From the NCBI GenBank assembly GCA_016718655.1, contig JADKCV010000019.1:1-64000 (forward strand): 64,000 nucleotides of DNA, read 5' to 3'. Both the position numbers and the translations under genes were made by a program. Positions 17,201-25,817 of this stretch are shown here, piece after piece. This DNA comes from Flavobacteriales bacterium. Lineage in GTDB: Bacteria; Bacteroidota; Bacteroidia; Flavobacteriales_F; PHOS-HE28. The stretch's first letter is position 1. Each line of letters opens with the position of its first letter. The notes beneath the pieces are model-generated. The model was not told the origin of the DNA. It did not search any database and saw only the letters and a program-made list of their open reading frames with translations.

Positions 17201-18221
17201 CACCTTTCTTTGGCACGATACCTATGGCGAGCGGGCACGCAGTTTCACCGGGCCAGGGGTGTATTCCGTGACGGTAACGGGTGTGGGCGATTGTACCGGG
17301 TCCGACACCATCGTGGTGAGCGCATTCGACGGTGAGGCACAGCTGGAACTGCCCGATCCCTACTTGATCTGCGCGAACTCCATCGCCTACCTCCACGCAC
17401 CACCCGGCTATGCAAGCTATGAATGGAGCAACGGTTCATCAGCGGACAGTCTGCTCTGGTATGGTGGCGAAGGCACCGTGTGGCTGCGGGTGGTGGATGC
17501 ACAAGGCTGCACCGCGATCGATACCACGAACATCGCGGTCATCTCCGGTATCACCGTGGACCTGGGGCCGGATGGAACACTTTGCCCGGGACAGGTGCGC
17601 TTGTTGGATGCGGGATCCGGAACAGGGCTCACCTACACGTGGCACAACAACAGCCATGAACCGACCCTCACCGCCTACAGTCCGGGTACCTACTGGGTCC
17701 GTGTGGAAGGCTGTGGCCTGGAACCGCAACAGGACACCATCACCTTCGTACCCGGTACCATCCCCACGGTGGACCTCGGTGCCGATACGTTGATGTGCCC
17801 TGGAGGTCCGCTGCTCTTGACCATCAGTGGTGCGTCGGGCGCCAGCTACCTCTGGTCCGATGGAACGAGCGGGCAGACCTTGTTGGCCAGTGTGCCCGGC
17901 GACTACTGGCTCACCGTGGTGGATGAGGCGGGTTGTTACGCGACGGACACCATCTCCATCGACCATTGCTCCGGTATTGCAACCACCGATATCGACGGGT
18001 TGAGCATCCACCCCAACCCCGCACATGACCTGATCCGGGTCAGCAGTTTACGATCGGTGACCTACTATGAACTACACGATGCCACTGGCCGTCGGATCCG
18101 GTCGGCCAACCCGGGTTCAAGACAATTCACTGTGGTTCGTGGCGACCTTGCTCCAGGCGCATATTTCATCACCATCCACTACCCGGATGGCTTTTCGACG
18201 CGTAGGGTCACACTGGATTAG
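14268..18221 (+). CDS. Secreted M43-family zinc metalloprotease with T9SS tail
   Basis: This 1317-residue extracellular protein begins with a signal peptide (MKALLLLIGLLLGCVANAQ). The M43 (cytophagalysin/pappalysin) domain spans about 70-350. It holds the zinc motif H228-E229-V-G-H232 with third ligand H238 in GLYHTF, and a Met-turn-like EDYMDYG. PKD-like modules follow (about 345-520), then a region with propeller-like repeats (about 520-880) and several Ig/PKD-like repeats opening DLGNDTTIC or DLGADTLMC. The end (IHPNPAHDL to TRRVTLD) is a T9SS type A sorting domain. It is probably a surface or secreted protease. Confidence 0.93.
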   Translation: MKALLLLIGLLLGCVANAQHKHVRATTEEPRSAFGKGCLTDELRHRLTSERPEQVLQEEGMNARIRALQGAHLRDGEWTIPVVVHIVHAGGEEDISDAQVLQAMDHLNAAFNNEGAFGTPQGTVTGIRFCLAQRDPNGMSTSGITRTISGFTNLMAESDDEALKGTVGWPRTEYLNIWLVAEITSMSMGEGIAGYAYLPDAHGLPMDGIVNEARWFGSSIDNSKVHIHEVGHYLGLYHTFEGGCGNANCLENGDRVCDTPPDQSTAPIACNSSVNTCSSDSEDPSPNNPFRAVGLGGVGDVPELIEDYMDYGYQLCQDRFTPGQGERMVAALTEVRSSLLTSLGCVPGCAGTVAHLSPAPGEVLVNTAWTFTNTSVVVPDHSFAWYVDDVQVSTATDLVHTFTTDGTHTVVLEAFNTSAGCSDTEQLLIEVGCDAQAVFTQAPMDVQPGGSVIFTSQGQGAQGHTWSVNGATVAAAPSLTWTFSEVGGYSVRLVVQGSGCTDTSAYAFVPVGDCVSGANNTLVVVGGSQVSFNSGEPVGLQQALAPFIGYEGVTSISDRYGNLLLYSDGIVLYNGQHQLIADSLPGGYSSAQAALLVQRPGSTTRFYLFMTDDQGGQNGGDLSYVEVDITANNGAGGLVGEVATLLGTSTEKLCAVRHCDGVGIWVVGATGTDDRLSSFLVTPDGVQPDPVVSQTFLPVGSTLGCLKASPRGTNLALANYIYQSYSVMLYAFNNATGVVNVLTPLAATTTLQQYGVEFSPDGTKLYVTNTDDTYGVTNQIFQWDISSGLPGIIYSSKTLVGTSEGRWCLASMQTGPNGRIYVVMNQEPAMAEIRRPNEAGVACTFVDFAIPLASPTAGFGCSNFVPVADLIGTPMVIGPTQVCPGAGNTSYTLGCSPGEVSVTHAGPNAFLGSTGTSFTMDLQVAGTDTLFIATTAPCTILQADTFLIHVGAPQPDLGNDTTICSSASIQLDAGPGGHTFLWHDTYGERARSFTGPGVYSVTVTGVGDCTGSDTIVVSAFDGEAQLELPDPYLICANSIAYLHAPPGYASYEWSNGSSADSLLWYGGEGTVWLRVVDAQGCTAIDTTNIAVISGITVDLGPDGTLCPGQVRLLDAGSGTGLTYTWHNNSHEPTLTAYSPGTYWVRVEGCGLEPQQDTITFVPGTIPTVDLGADTLMCPGGPLLLTISGASGASYLWSDGTSGQTLLASVPGDYWLTVVDEAGCYATDTISIDHCSGIATTDIDGLSIHPNPAHDLIRVSSLRSVTYYELHDATGRRIRSANPGSRQFTVVRGDLAPGAYFITIHYPDGFSTRRVTLD

Positions 18222-18370
18222 CCTGTGGATCGGACCTCTTTGTGTTTCCGACGGATGTGATCATCCGCATCGTGCACTACGAACGGATCCACACAATATC
18301 CCACCCACAGCGCGGTTATTCCGTGCGGTAATACCACGCCTCTTGGCATCGGCCCTGAACACCCTTCCTG

Positions 18371-18775
18371 ATGTGGTTCATCTTCGTGCTCGTCGTACTC
18401 CCGATCGTTCCCTTGCTGTTCTTGGTCAAGGCGCTGAGGGATCGTACCTGTAGGGGCGCTGGTCCTGTCCGGTTGTGGGTGGGGATCCTGGTGGTCTTCG
18501 TGCTTGTGGATCCCGTCACGCAGGTCTTCTTGCTCGAACCGGTGGACAACCGGCGAGGGGCTGCGATGGCCCGGATGACCCATGCGGCCGGTATCATCGG
18601 CATGGATCATACGCAGGTCCGCGAACTGTTGGGGGAACCAACACGGGTGCACCATTACCAAGGCTACGAACCCACTTGGGAATATAAGCAGGTGCCAGGT
18701 TACTGGTCGGGTAGTCACTTCCAGGTCTTCTTCACCGACGGTCGCGTGCATGGGGTGGAACCCAATGATGACTGA
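18371..18775 (+). CDS. Membrane protein with BamE/SmpA-like domain
   Basis: The product is 134 residues long. Two membrane helices (about 1-18 and 34-54) are followed by a soluble domain (about 75-134) starting GMDHTQVRELLGEPTRV and continuing to WEYKQV. That is the pattern of SmpA/OmlA (BamE-like) domains, which act in outer-membrane assembly in Proteobacteria. Unlike BamE it is membrane-anchored by two helices rather than a lipid. Its role here is unknown. Confidence 0.7.
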   Translation: MWFIFVLVVLPIVPLLFLVKALRDRTCRGAGPVRLWVGILVVFVLVDPVTQVFLLEPVDNRRGAAMARMTHAAGIIGMDHTQVRELLGEPTRVHHYQGYEPTWEYKQVPGYWSGSHFQVFFTDGRVHGVEPNDD

Positions 18776-18781
18776 ATGCCG

Positions 18782-20878
18782 TCACTGTGAGGCTCCGGAC
18801 GGTGTCGCCTGTTCTACGAAGTACATCTCCATCTCACCCTTCCCCTTCGCCTGCACCTTTCCGCGCGAAGTGAAGGTGAGCCCACTTTCGCTCTCCACGA
18901 GCTCGTACGTCGCCTCGCTGATGTTCACCTGTCCCACTTCACCACTGCTCTCCATACGGCTTGCCGTGTTCACGGTGTCGCCCCAGATGTCGTACTGGAA
19001 CTTCTTCACGCCCACGATGCCCGCCACCACAGGACCAGTGTGCACTCCGATACGGATCTCGAAGTAGGGGAGCCCTGCTGCGATCTTCCGGGCCTTGCCC
19101 TCGGCAATGAAGTCGCGCATCTCAAAGGCGGCTTCGATCACATCCGTGGCGTGGGTGCTGTTCGGCGTGGGCAACCCACCGGCGGCCATGTAGGCATCAC
19201 CAATGGTCTTGATCTTCTCGATGCCGCACTTCTCCGTGATGCGATCGAACGCACTGAAGCACTCGTTGAGGTCCCGTACCAGGTCGCGTGGTGTCAACAC
19301 TTCGCTCATCGCGGTGAAGCCCTTGAAGTCGGTGAAGAGCACGGTGACCTGGTCGATGTGCACAGCCTCTGCGGAGCCTTTCTCCTTCAGTTCTTCCGCC
19401 ACTTCCTCGGGCAGGATGTTCAGGAGCAATTCATCACTGCGCCTGCGTGCCTTCGCGATCTTGTTGCGCTGTCTCCACACCACGCCCAGGAAGAGCAGCG
19501 CGAAGGCGAGGCCGCCTGCGATGCCATTGCGCACCAAGCGCTGGCGCTCGTCCTTCTTTTCCTGCATGGCCTTCCCTACTGCCTCCTTCTTGTCGAACTC
19601 GTACTGCATCTCCTTACGGGTGATCTGCTTCTTCGCTTCTTCGCCTTGGATGCTGTCACGCAATAAGATGTACTCCTTGTAGGCAGCGTATGCTTTGGCG
19701 AAGTCACCTTGCTTTTCGTAGAGGTCACTGAAGTGACCCCAGTTCTTCTTTTCCTCATCCAGCATGTTCAGTTCCTTGCTCAGCTGCATGCAGCTGTCCA
19801 AGTAAGCCTCCGCTAATTGATACTTCCTTTCCGGGTCGATCCCCATTGATCGCATTACCGCATCGGGAGCGTTGGAATACCATATCCCGATATTGCCGAG
19901 ATCGCATTGCAGGCCGTACTTATCGCCAAGCTCCCTACTAATAGCCAGTGATCGTTGAGCGAACTCGAGCGCTTTGGGAAAGTCGGCAAGAGCCTGGTAT
20001 GCGATCCCCATATTACCGAAGCTGGCCGCCATGCCCGATCCATCACCGAGCTGTTCGTGGATGATCAAGGCCTTTTGGTGGAACTCCAGGGCTTTGGGAA
20101 AGTCCGCGAGATCGTAGTGGATCCCGCCAATGTTGGTGAGGTTGGATGCTAGAAGCTGTATGTAGCCCGATCGCTCGCTGATCGACAACGCTCTCTGGTA
20201 ATACTCCAGCGCTTTAGGGAAGTCATGCATGTGATCATACACATTACCGATACTGGCGAGATTGATCGCCAAGCGCCGTGTATTGCCGTATCGTTCATTG
20301 ATGGTCAATGCCCTTTGCAGATACTGAAGTGCTCGGGGATACTCGGACAGTTCAATGTAGACGTGCGCCATATTGCCGAGATGTCGTGCCACGCTTTCCA
20401 CATTGCCCAATTGCTCATCTGCGGTCAATGCGCTTTGGTAATACTCCAACGCCTTCGGGTAGTCGTTCTGTCCTTCATACAACACCCCGATGTTGCCAAG
20501 GATCAATGCAATACCGCTCCTATTCTCCCCTTGCCCATAAATGCCCAATGCTTTGCGGTAATACTCCAATGCTCTAGCATGGTCACCAAGATCCAGGTAC
20601 ACATTCCCCTTGCGATTGCAGGCCATCGCTATACCGAAAGCGAATGCAATCTTGTCAGCTTGACCCAATGCTTGGTCGGCATAGTAGAGCGCAGTATCAT
20701 AGTTGCCAAGATGCTTGTGCTCACGGCTTAGTGTGTTCAGGATGTTCACCATATTGGTGTCTTCCCTTTGCCTGGGCAGTTCTGCAAGCAGGGAATCAAC
20801 TAGGAGTTGGCCTTGCTTTTGGGCATGAGCGGTATCCGAAAGGACCAAGCCGAGGAGAATGAGCAAAGCATACCTCAT
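18782..20878 (-). CDS. TPR-containing class III adenylate cyclase, copy A
   Basis: The ATG at 20878 starts a signal peptide (MRYALLILLGLVLSDTAHA), giving 698 residues. About eight TPR units (55-400, e.g. ALEYYQRALSISERSG) form the presumed periplasmic sensor. A membrane helix (about 440-460) precedes the cyclase domain, which makes cAMP from ATP. Metal-binding aspartates lie in LFTDFKGFT (about 516) and IGDAYMA (about 561). The adenine-selecting K and D positions are present in EKIKTIG and YDIWGDTVN, so ATP rather than GTP is expected. The C-terminus EMEMYFVEQA is the usual end. It lies two bases after copy B's reconstructed stop. Confidence 0.92.
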   Translation of the reverse strand: MRYALLILLGLVLSDTAHAQKQGQLLVDSLLAELPRQREDTNMVNILNTLSREHKHLGNYDTALYYADQALGQADKIAFAFGIAMACNRKGNVYLDLGDHARALEYYRKALGIYGQGENRSGIALILGNIGVLYEGQNDYPKALEYYQSALTADEQLGNVESVARHLGNMAHVYIELSEYPRALQYLQRALTINERYGNTRRLAINLASIGNVYDHMHDFPKALEYYQRALSISERSGYIQLLASNLTNIGGIHYDLADFPKALEFHQKALIIHEQLGDGSGMAASFGNMGIAYQALADFPKALEFAQRSLAISRELGDKYGLQCDLGNIGIWYSNAPDAVMRSMGIDPERKYQLAEAYLDSCMQLSKELNMLDEEKKNWGHFSDLYEKQGDFAKAYAAYKEYILLRDSIQGEEAKKQITRKEMQYEFDKKEAVGKAMQEKKDERQRLVRNGIAGGLAFALLFLGVVWRQRNKIAKARRRSDELLLNILPEEVAEELKEKGSAEAVHIDQVTVLFTDFKGFTAMSEVLTPRDLVRDLNECFSAFDRITEKCGIEKIKTIGDAYMAAGGLPTPNSTHATDVIEAAFEMRDFIAEGKARKIAAGLPYFEIRIGVHTGPVVAGIVGVKKFQYDIWGDTVNTASRMESSGEVGQVNISEATYELVESESGLTFTSRGKVQAKGKGEMEMYFVEQATPSGASQ

Positions 20879-20991
20879 GTTCAAATGCTGTTGGTTGATG
20901 AGACAAAGTACATCTCCATTTCCCCCTTGCCCTTCGCCTGCACTTTTCCGCGTGACGTGAAGCTGGAGCCCCGCCTCGTCCTTCACCATCG

Positions 20992-22842
20992 CTAGGTGCT
21001 CTCGCTGATGTTCACCTGGCCCACCTCGCCACTGCTCTCCATACGGCTTGCCGTGTTCACGGTGTCGCCCCAAATGTCGTACTGGAATTTCTTCACGCCC
21101 ACGATGCCAGCGACGACCGGGCCGGTGTGGATGCCCACGCGCATTTCGAAATACGGCAAGCCCTGGGCATCTCGTTCCACCTTCCGGTCGGCGATGAATG
21201 CCTGCATTTCCAGGGCCGCCAGCACCGTGTTCTTCGCGGAGTGTTCCTTCGGAACAGGCAGGCCGCCTGCTGCCATGTAAGCGTCGCCGATGGTCTTGAT
21301 CTTCTCAATACCATACTTGCCCATGATGCCGTCAAAGGCCTCGAAGCAGGCATTGATCTCACTGACCAACTCCTGCGCACTGAGCTTCTCCGATGCCGCG
21401 GTGAAGCCCTTGAAGTCCGTGAAAAGGATACTGACCCTATCGAAGTCGCGCGCGTCGGCCCTGCCCTTCTCCTTCAGCTCTGCGGCAATGTCGGCTGGAA
21501 GGATGTTGAGCAGCAGGTCCTCGGAGCGGTCCTTTTCCAGCTGTAGGACCGCTTTTGATCGTCGCACATACCGAAGGCGGGTGTAAATGCCGCCCGCCAG
21601 CAACAGAACAACCACGCCGCCAGCGATCGCGATGTTCCTTGTGCGCTCCTGGCCACGCATCTCTTCGTTGTGCGCTTCCTGCACCACACGGGCTTCTTCG
21701 GCTTTGGCGATGCTGTCCTGCAGCATCACCTTGGCGAACTCCATCTGTTCCAGTTTCTTGGAGGTTTCCTGAGCATTGATGCTGTCTTCAACCAACCTCA
21801 GCTTCTCCAGGTACACCAGCGCTTCTTCGCCTTTTCCCTGGGCCTTGTAGGTATCGTAAAGGCATTTACAGGCTTCCTTTTGCAGATCCCAGGCTGCTAG
21901 TTCTTCGGCCAGCGCCAGGCCTTTCTGGCAATAGCTCAGCGCAGGACCATTCATGCCTTGGGTCTTGTAGAGGTGGCCGATGTTGTTCAGGCTCATGGAG
22001 ATGCCGCTCTTGTCCCCCAGTTCTTCCCGCATCACCAGGGACTTCTGGTGGTTTTGCATCGCGCGGGAGAAATTCCCCAGTGCACCGTGGATCACACCGA
22101 TATTGTTCAGGTTCACCGCGATGCCGTTCTGGTCCCCGATGGCCTCCCGTATCGCAAGGCTCTTTTCGAAGTACTCCAACGCGCGGGCGGTATCGCCCTG
22201 TTCACCATGGACCACACCGATATTGCCCAAGCCATTGGCCAGGGCTTTTTCATTCCCCACCTCTTTCTGTATGACCGTACCCCTTTCGAAGTACTCCAGC
22301 GCACGGGGATAGTTGCGTTGGTCCGTGTAGATGCTGCCGATGTTGTTCAGGCTGTTGCCGAGCCCGTGCTTGTCCCCGATCTCTTCAAAAATGGACAGTG
22401 ACCGCATGTAGTGTTCCAGCGCCTGGTCATTCCTGCCTTGTTCCCGGTAGATGAGGCCGATGTTGTTCAGGCTGCCTGCGATGCCTTTCTTGTCGCCGAT
22501 CCTATCGTGGGTCGCCAGCGACTTCTGGTAGTATTGGAATGCGCGCGGGTAATCGCCTTGCAACCTGCTCGCGGTCCCCTGTAGGTTGTAGCCTTTGGCC
22601 GAGGCCCTCGGGTACTGGCGCTCTTGGGCGAAAGCGTGCAGGGCTTCTGCCAGTATCGCAGCAGTATCAGGCCGACTGAACAGGTAGCCGTCCCAGATGT
22701 GGTCCACGTAAGCGGCAACACGGTTGGAATCGGCTTGGGTCCGGTCCTGCCAAACGGTGTAGAGGGAATCGAGGTACTGTGCCTGCGCCAGTGAAGAAAG
22801 CCCAAGAGCGAATACGAGGAACGGTTTGCCGTATGGGCTCAT
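20992..22842 (-). CDS. TPR-containing class III adenylate cyclase, copy B (C-terminus frameshifted)
   Basis: This 616-residue paralogue of copy A has a signal peptide, TPRs (about 85-330), one membrane helix (about 402-424) and the cyclase domain with LFTDFKGFT, KTIGDAYMA and YDIWGDTVN. The frame stops early at SEST followed by TAG. Adding one base near 20993 and dropping one near 20957 restores homology to copy A (GKVQAKGKGEMEMYFV) and ends at 20881, just before copy A's ATG. The gene is therefore probably whole (20881-22842) and the break an indel pair. The domain missing from the truncated form is only the last strand region. The two genes form an operon. Confidence 0.88.
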   Translation of the reverse strand: MSPYGKPFLVFALGLSSLAQAQYLDSLYTVWQDRTQADSNRVAAYVDHIWDGYLFSRPDTAAILAEALHAFAQERQYPRASAKGYNLQGTASRLQGDYPRAFQYYQKSLATHDRIGDKKGIAGSLNNIGLIYREQGRNDQALEHYMRSLSIFEEIGDKHGLGNSLNNIGSIYTDQRNYPRALEYFERGTVIQKEVGNEKALANGLGNIGVVHGEQGDTARALEYFEKSLAIREAIGDQNGIAVNLNNIGVIHGALGNFSRAMQNHQKSLVMREELGDKSGISMSLNNIGHLYKTQGMNGPALSYCQKGLALAEELAAWDLQKEACKCLYDTYKAQGKGEEALVYLEKLRLVEDSINAQETSKKLEQMEFAKVMLQDSIAKAEEARVVQEAHNEEMRGQERTRNIAIAGGVVVLLLAGGIYTRLRYVRRSKAVLQLEKDRSEDLLLNILPADIAAELKEKGRADARDFDRVSILFTDFKGFTAASEKLSAQELVSEINACFEAFDGIMGKYGIEKIKTIGDAYMAAGGLPVPKEHSAKNTVLAALEMQAFIADRKVERDAQGLPYFEMRVGIHTGPVVAGIVGVKKFQYDIWGDTVNTASRMESSGEVGQVNISEST

Positions 22843-23313
22843 GCGGTGGGTCTGCTGGATCAGGCGGACACTAACCTAACGCATTTGAGCTCCGTCGCCC
22901 ATTTTCCTTGGCTTGAGCCCTGACACGCCGTGTGAACGGGAGGGTGGGTATAGGTCGTTTGATGCACGGAGCACGAACAAGCTTCCACCTGTAAATGAGA
23001 TCGCGGCAGTTCATCCGACCCCCTCTTACCAAAAGGTTCCACACGGTCACACCGACCATCGCGATCCTTTAGGCCCGTGCCGCCAACGCATGCCGGAGTA
23101 TCCCGCTGATCATCCTGCGACAACTAGTATACGGATCACAGTCCCCCACAGACATGGGTCGGACGTTCGCCTATCCGCTAGCACCAAGTATGAGCGCCAA
23201 GTTGGCGCAGCGCAAAGAGGCCTGCGACCGTCACTTCAGTTCGAGGAGCAGGATGTGAGTAACGCGCGTATCCACCCCGTGGAAACCCGATCACGATGTA
23301 GTTGCCATCCCGC
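22843..23313. other. Intergenic stretch, no gene recognised
   Basis: These 471 bases lie between the start of the cyclase operon and the end of the TonB-C-like genes. Frames here show no homology, signal peptide or domain pattern. I see no tRNA-like fold. It must include the promoter of the cyclase operon, but no clear TAnnTTTG box was found. Confidence 0.4.
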
Positions 23314-24123
23314 TCAGCAACCCACCGTACCGAAGGAGAACACGAATTCCTGGTCCACCCGTTCACCTTTCGCGTTGGTCGCTGGCGCCCAGGTCCCGGG
23401 TAAGGTGTTCATCAGTTCCATCACCCGTGCATCCAGCGCCGGATAGCCCGCGCTTGACGTCAAGCGGACATTCGAGACCGTACCTGTACGATCGACGGTG
23501 AAGGTGATCTTGCCTGACCGGAGTTTCTTGGCATCCACGATGTAGGGGAAGGCCGAAGTGCCTTGTTTCACGTAGGCCATCAACGCTTCCCTGCCGGCAC
23601 TGTTCACGGCCTCCTGCTCCGGTACCACGGTCACATACGGAGTGGCAAGTTCCCACCCGGTGGTGCCGCTCGCATTGTCCGTCCCGGTGAATTTCGCGCG
23701 GATCACGAAGTTGCTCGAATAGTCCAGGGAACGGAGGAGCGCTTGCTGTGCCGGGTTCAGGATAGGGCCCTCGCCGACCTCGACCACCTCGGTATCCTTA
23801 TCGCCGTCCAGAACGCGGATGCTCACTGTGGAGTACGTCGATCCATCCTCCTTCAAGTACTCAGGAACGACGTCCTGGACCGTCCGCGCAGTGCGCAGCT
23901 GTTCCTTGGTCACCGTGAGCAGGAATCGGGAGTCCAGGTCGTAAATGATCTCCATGGGGGTCCCATCCAAGAAGGTGATCACGCCCAGGTCCATCGGAAC
24001 GGCTGCTGCCTGGGTCGTGGGTGTTCCATCGAATGGCTCGGTCTTCGGTTGCCCATTGCAACCAACCGTGCTGAGGACCAACGCCGCCAAGGCAGGTAGG
24101 GTGAAGGTGATGTTCGCTTTCAT
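23314..24123 (-). CDS. TonB C-terminal-domain-like secreted/lipoprotein, copy 1
   Basis: The ATG at 24123 gives 269 residues with a lipoprotein-like signal peptide (lipobox STVGC). Residues about 180-265 resemble a TonB C-terminal fold (KITFTVDRTGTVSNVRLTSSAGYPALDARVMELMNTLPG). It lacks the transmembrane and proline-rich parts of a true TonB, so it probably does not energise transport. The middle part has no recognised domain. It follows the gene at 24155 by 31 bases on the same strand. Both may answer to the divergent regulator at 24824. Confidence 0.75.
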   Translation of the reverse strand: MKANITFTLPALAALVLSTVGCNGQPKTEPFDGTPTTQAAAVPMDLGVITFLDGTPMEIIYDLDSRFLLTVTKEQLRTARTVQDVVPEYLKEDGSTYSTVSIRVLDGDKDTEVVEVGEGPILNPAQQALLRSLDYSSNFVIRAKFTGTDNASGTTGWELATPYVTVVPEQEAVNSAGREALMAYVKQGTSAFPYIVDAKKLRSGKITFTVDRTGTVSNVRLTSSAGYPALDARVMELMNTLPGTWAPATNAKGERVDQEFVFSFGTVGC

Positions 24124-24154
24124 GGTGTTTGTGTGTTCGGTACGGTGAATGGGT

Positions 24155-24697
24155 TCAGCAACCGCCTTGTCCCACGTTGAATTGGAATGCTTGTGCCACG
24201 GCCTGGCCGTAAACGTTCTTCGCCGGTTCCCAACGGGGCATCTCCTGGAAGATGCGGACCAGCGCTTCATCCAAGGCCGCGTTACCCGAGGTCTTCTTGA
24301 GTTCCACCCGGGTGGGCGCCCCCGAGGCATCCACACTGAACTGAACCTCCGGACGTACCAACCAACCGATGCCCGGTGCGATGTGTTGAAGCACCTTGGC
24401 CTTCAGGTGCTGCACCAAGGCCTGCTCGCCGCCCACGAACCGGGCGTTGCGCAATGTGCCGTTCAACGCGGTGTCCAGTGGACGCACCAGGTAGACCTGA
24501 TCGGAGAACAAGGCGGTTGGATCCAGGAAGGGTTCGCGGGCCGTGGTATCTTTCGGCAGCTTCAGCGGGTCGAAGGTCTTCACCGGTCCTTGGTCCCCGG
24601 TGGACGGTGAGGGGGGAGCGATCCGGGTGGATCCCACCGACAGGAATGCGATGCCAAGAACGAGCGCGAAGGCAGGAAGGTTCAGGGTGCTGGTCAT
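24155..24697 (-). CDS. TonB C-terminal-domain-like exported protein, copy 2
   Basis: The ATG at 24697 gives 180 residues with a signal peptide. The second half holds a TonB-C-like segment (VQFSVDASGAPTRVELKKTSGNAALDEALVRIFQEMP), ending in GQGGC; the next gene also ends in a glycine-cysteine. A short proline-rich piece follows the signal peptide. It is the first gene of a two-gene unit whose start faces the regulator at 24824 across 126 bases. Both genes are probably a paralogous pair. The biological role is unknown. Confidence 0.75.
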   Translation of the reverse strand: MTSTLNLPAFALVLGIAFLSVGSTRIAPPSPSTGDQGPVKTFDPLKLPKDTTAREPFLDPTALFSDQVYLVRPLDTALNGTLRNARFVGGEQALVQHLKAKVLQHIAPGIGWLVRPEVQFSVDASGAPTRVELKKTSGNAALDEALVRIFQEMPRWEPAKNVYGQAVAQAFQFNVGQGGC

Positions 24698-24754
24698 GGT
24701 GTTGGCGTGTTGATGACCCAAAGGTGGGGCGGTCATCGGCCTACGAATGCTACG

Positions 24755-24774
24755 TAGTGTAAAATACTGTAAAC
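24755..24774. promoter_or_regulatory. Ten-base direct repeat, candidate operator for the OmpR-type regulator
   Basis: TAGTGTAAAA (24755-24764) and TACTGTAAAC (24765-24774) are adjacent decamers agreeing at eight positions, so TGTAAA recurs exactly one helical turn apart. OmpR-family proteins typically bind direct repeats with 10-11 base spacing. The site lies between divergent starts at 24697 and 24824. Binding by the neighbouring regulator is inference. Confidence 0.45.
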
Positions 24775-24823
24775 ACATCGTGAAACAGTGTGGGTCAGGC
24801 ACTTGGGCGGGTACCTTCGGCGC

Positions 24824-25723
24824 ATGATTGCGACATCCATCCGGCATTTGGTACTGGTTCTCGGCGCCCTGTTGCTGCCGGCCCTGGTGCACTCGCAACT
24901 GCTCGAACGGATCCCTCCGCGCGTGCATGTGGGCATCCGCACGATCGGGCACGCGGTGCTGCTGGCGGTCGGGGACAGCACCTCCTTGGTGCTCCCAGTG
25001 CAGCGCGAAGCCGACACCTACCTGATATCCTTCGGCGCGGAGTTCGGGTTCGTACCGGAGCGTGTGGCCGCTGTGGTGGATAGCGTGATGAAGGCGACAC
25101 GGCTTTCGACTGACTACGTGGTGGAGGTGGAGCGCTGTGGAACGCGCGAGGTGGTACACAGCTACGAACGCAGCGCCGCCGATACGCTCAACATCATGCC
25201 GTGCACGTCGCGGGCCTTGCCCCAGGCATGTTACACCATGCGGGTCACCCTGTTGGATGCTGGGGAACACGACACGCGGTCGGCCGCTGCGCCGGTGGTG
25301 GTGACCAGTACCCCGACACGGCCCACCGGGTGGATCGTGTCGGGCATCCTTGTTCTACTTGCGGCGCTCCTTGTGATCCTCTGGTTCCGCAGGAAGGGCT
25401 CACCGGTGATCACCCATAGCGACACCGCGGTACCCCTGGGTGCGTTCCGCTTCGACCGGGCCAAACTGGAATTGATCATCCAGGACCAGAAGGTGGAGCT
25501 CAGCGGCAAGGAGGCCGAACTGCTCCACCTCCTGCACGGCAATGTGAACGAGACCGTGGCGCGTGAGGTGATGCTGAAGGAAGTGTGGGGCAATGAGAGC
25601 GACTACGTGGGCCGCACACTGGACGTCTTCGTCTCCAAACTGCGCAAGAAACTGGAGGCCGACCCCAACGTGCGCATCGCCAACATCCGCGGCGTAGGGT
25701 ATCGCTTGATCCTGGACAACTGA
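24824..25723 (+). CDS. Membrane-anchored OmpR-type winged-helix regulator
   Basis: The ATG at 24824 gives 299 residues. A signal peptide precedes a presumed periplasmic domain (to about 160), one membrane helix (about 166-185, WIVSGILVLLAALLVILWF), and a cytoplasmic OmpR/PhoB-like winged helix at the C-terminus (about 205-298, including SGKEAELLHLLHGN and RTLDVFVSKLRKKLEADP). This is the reverse of ToxR/CadC, where the DNA-binding domain is N-terminal. No receiver domain is present. It would transmit a periplasmic signal directly to DNA, probably to the divergent TonB-C-like genes. Confidence 0.82.
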   Translation: MIATSIRHLVLVLGALLLPALVHSQLLERIPPRVHVGIRTIGHAVLLAVGDSTSLVLPVQREADTYLISFGAEFGFVPERVAAVVDSVMKATRLSTDYVVEVERCGTREVVHSYERSAADTLNIMPCTSRALPQACYTMRVTLLDAGEHDTRSAAAPVVVTSTPTRPTGWIVSGILVLLAALLVILWFRRKGSPVITHSDTAVPLGAFRFDRAKLELIIQDQKVELSGKEAELLHLLHGNVNETVAREVMLKEVWGNESDYVGRTLDVFVSKLRKKLEADPNVRIANIRGVGYRLILDN

Positions 25724-25817
25724 GGACGTGCGGGCGAAGTCCGTTCACCGCAGTATGCGCATCCACCCTTGCACTGAACGATCGGAAGGTCTCTGCGCTC
25801 GGGGTCAGTCGATCCTA

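Noticed and set aside
16356..17396. Open frame opposite the metalloprotease
   Set aside because: The forward reading frame is one continuous 1317-residue protein with recognisable domains.
23314..24697. True TonB energy transducers
   Set aside because: The two proteins keep only a TonB-C-like domain, lacking the N-terminal membrane anchor and proline-rich spacer.
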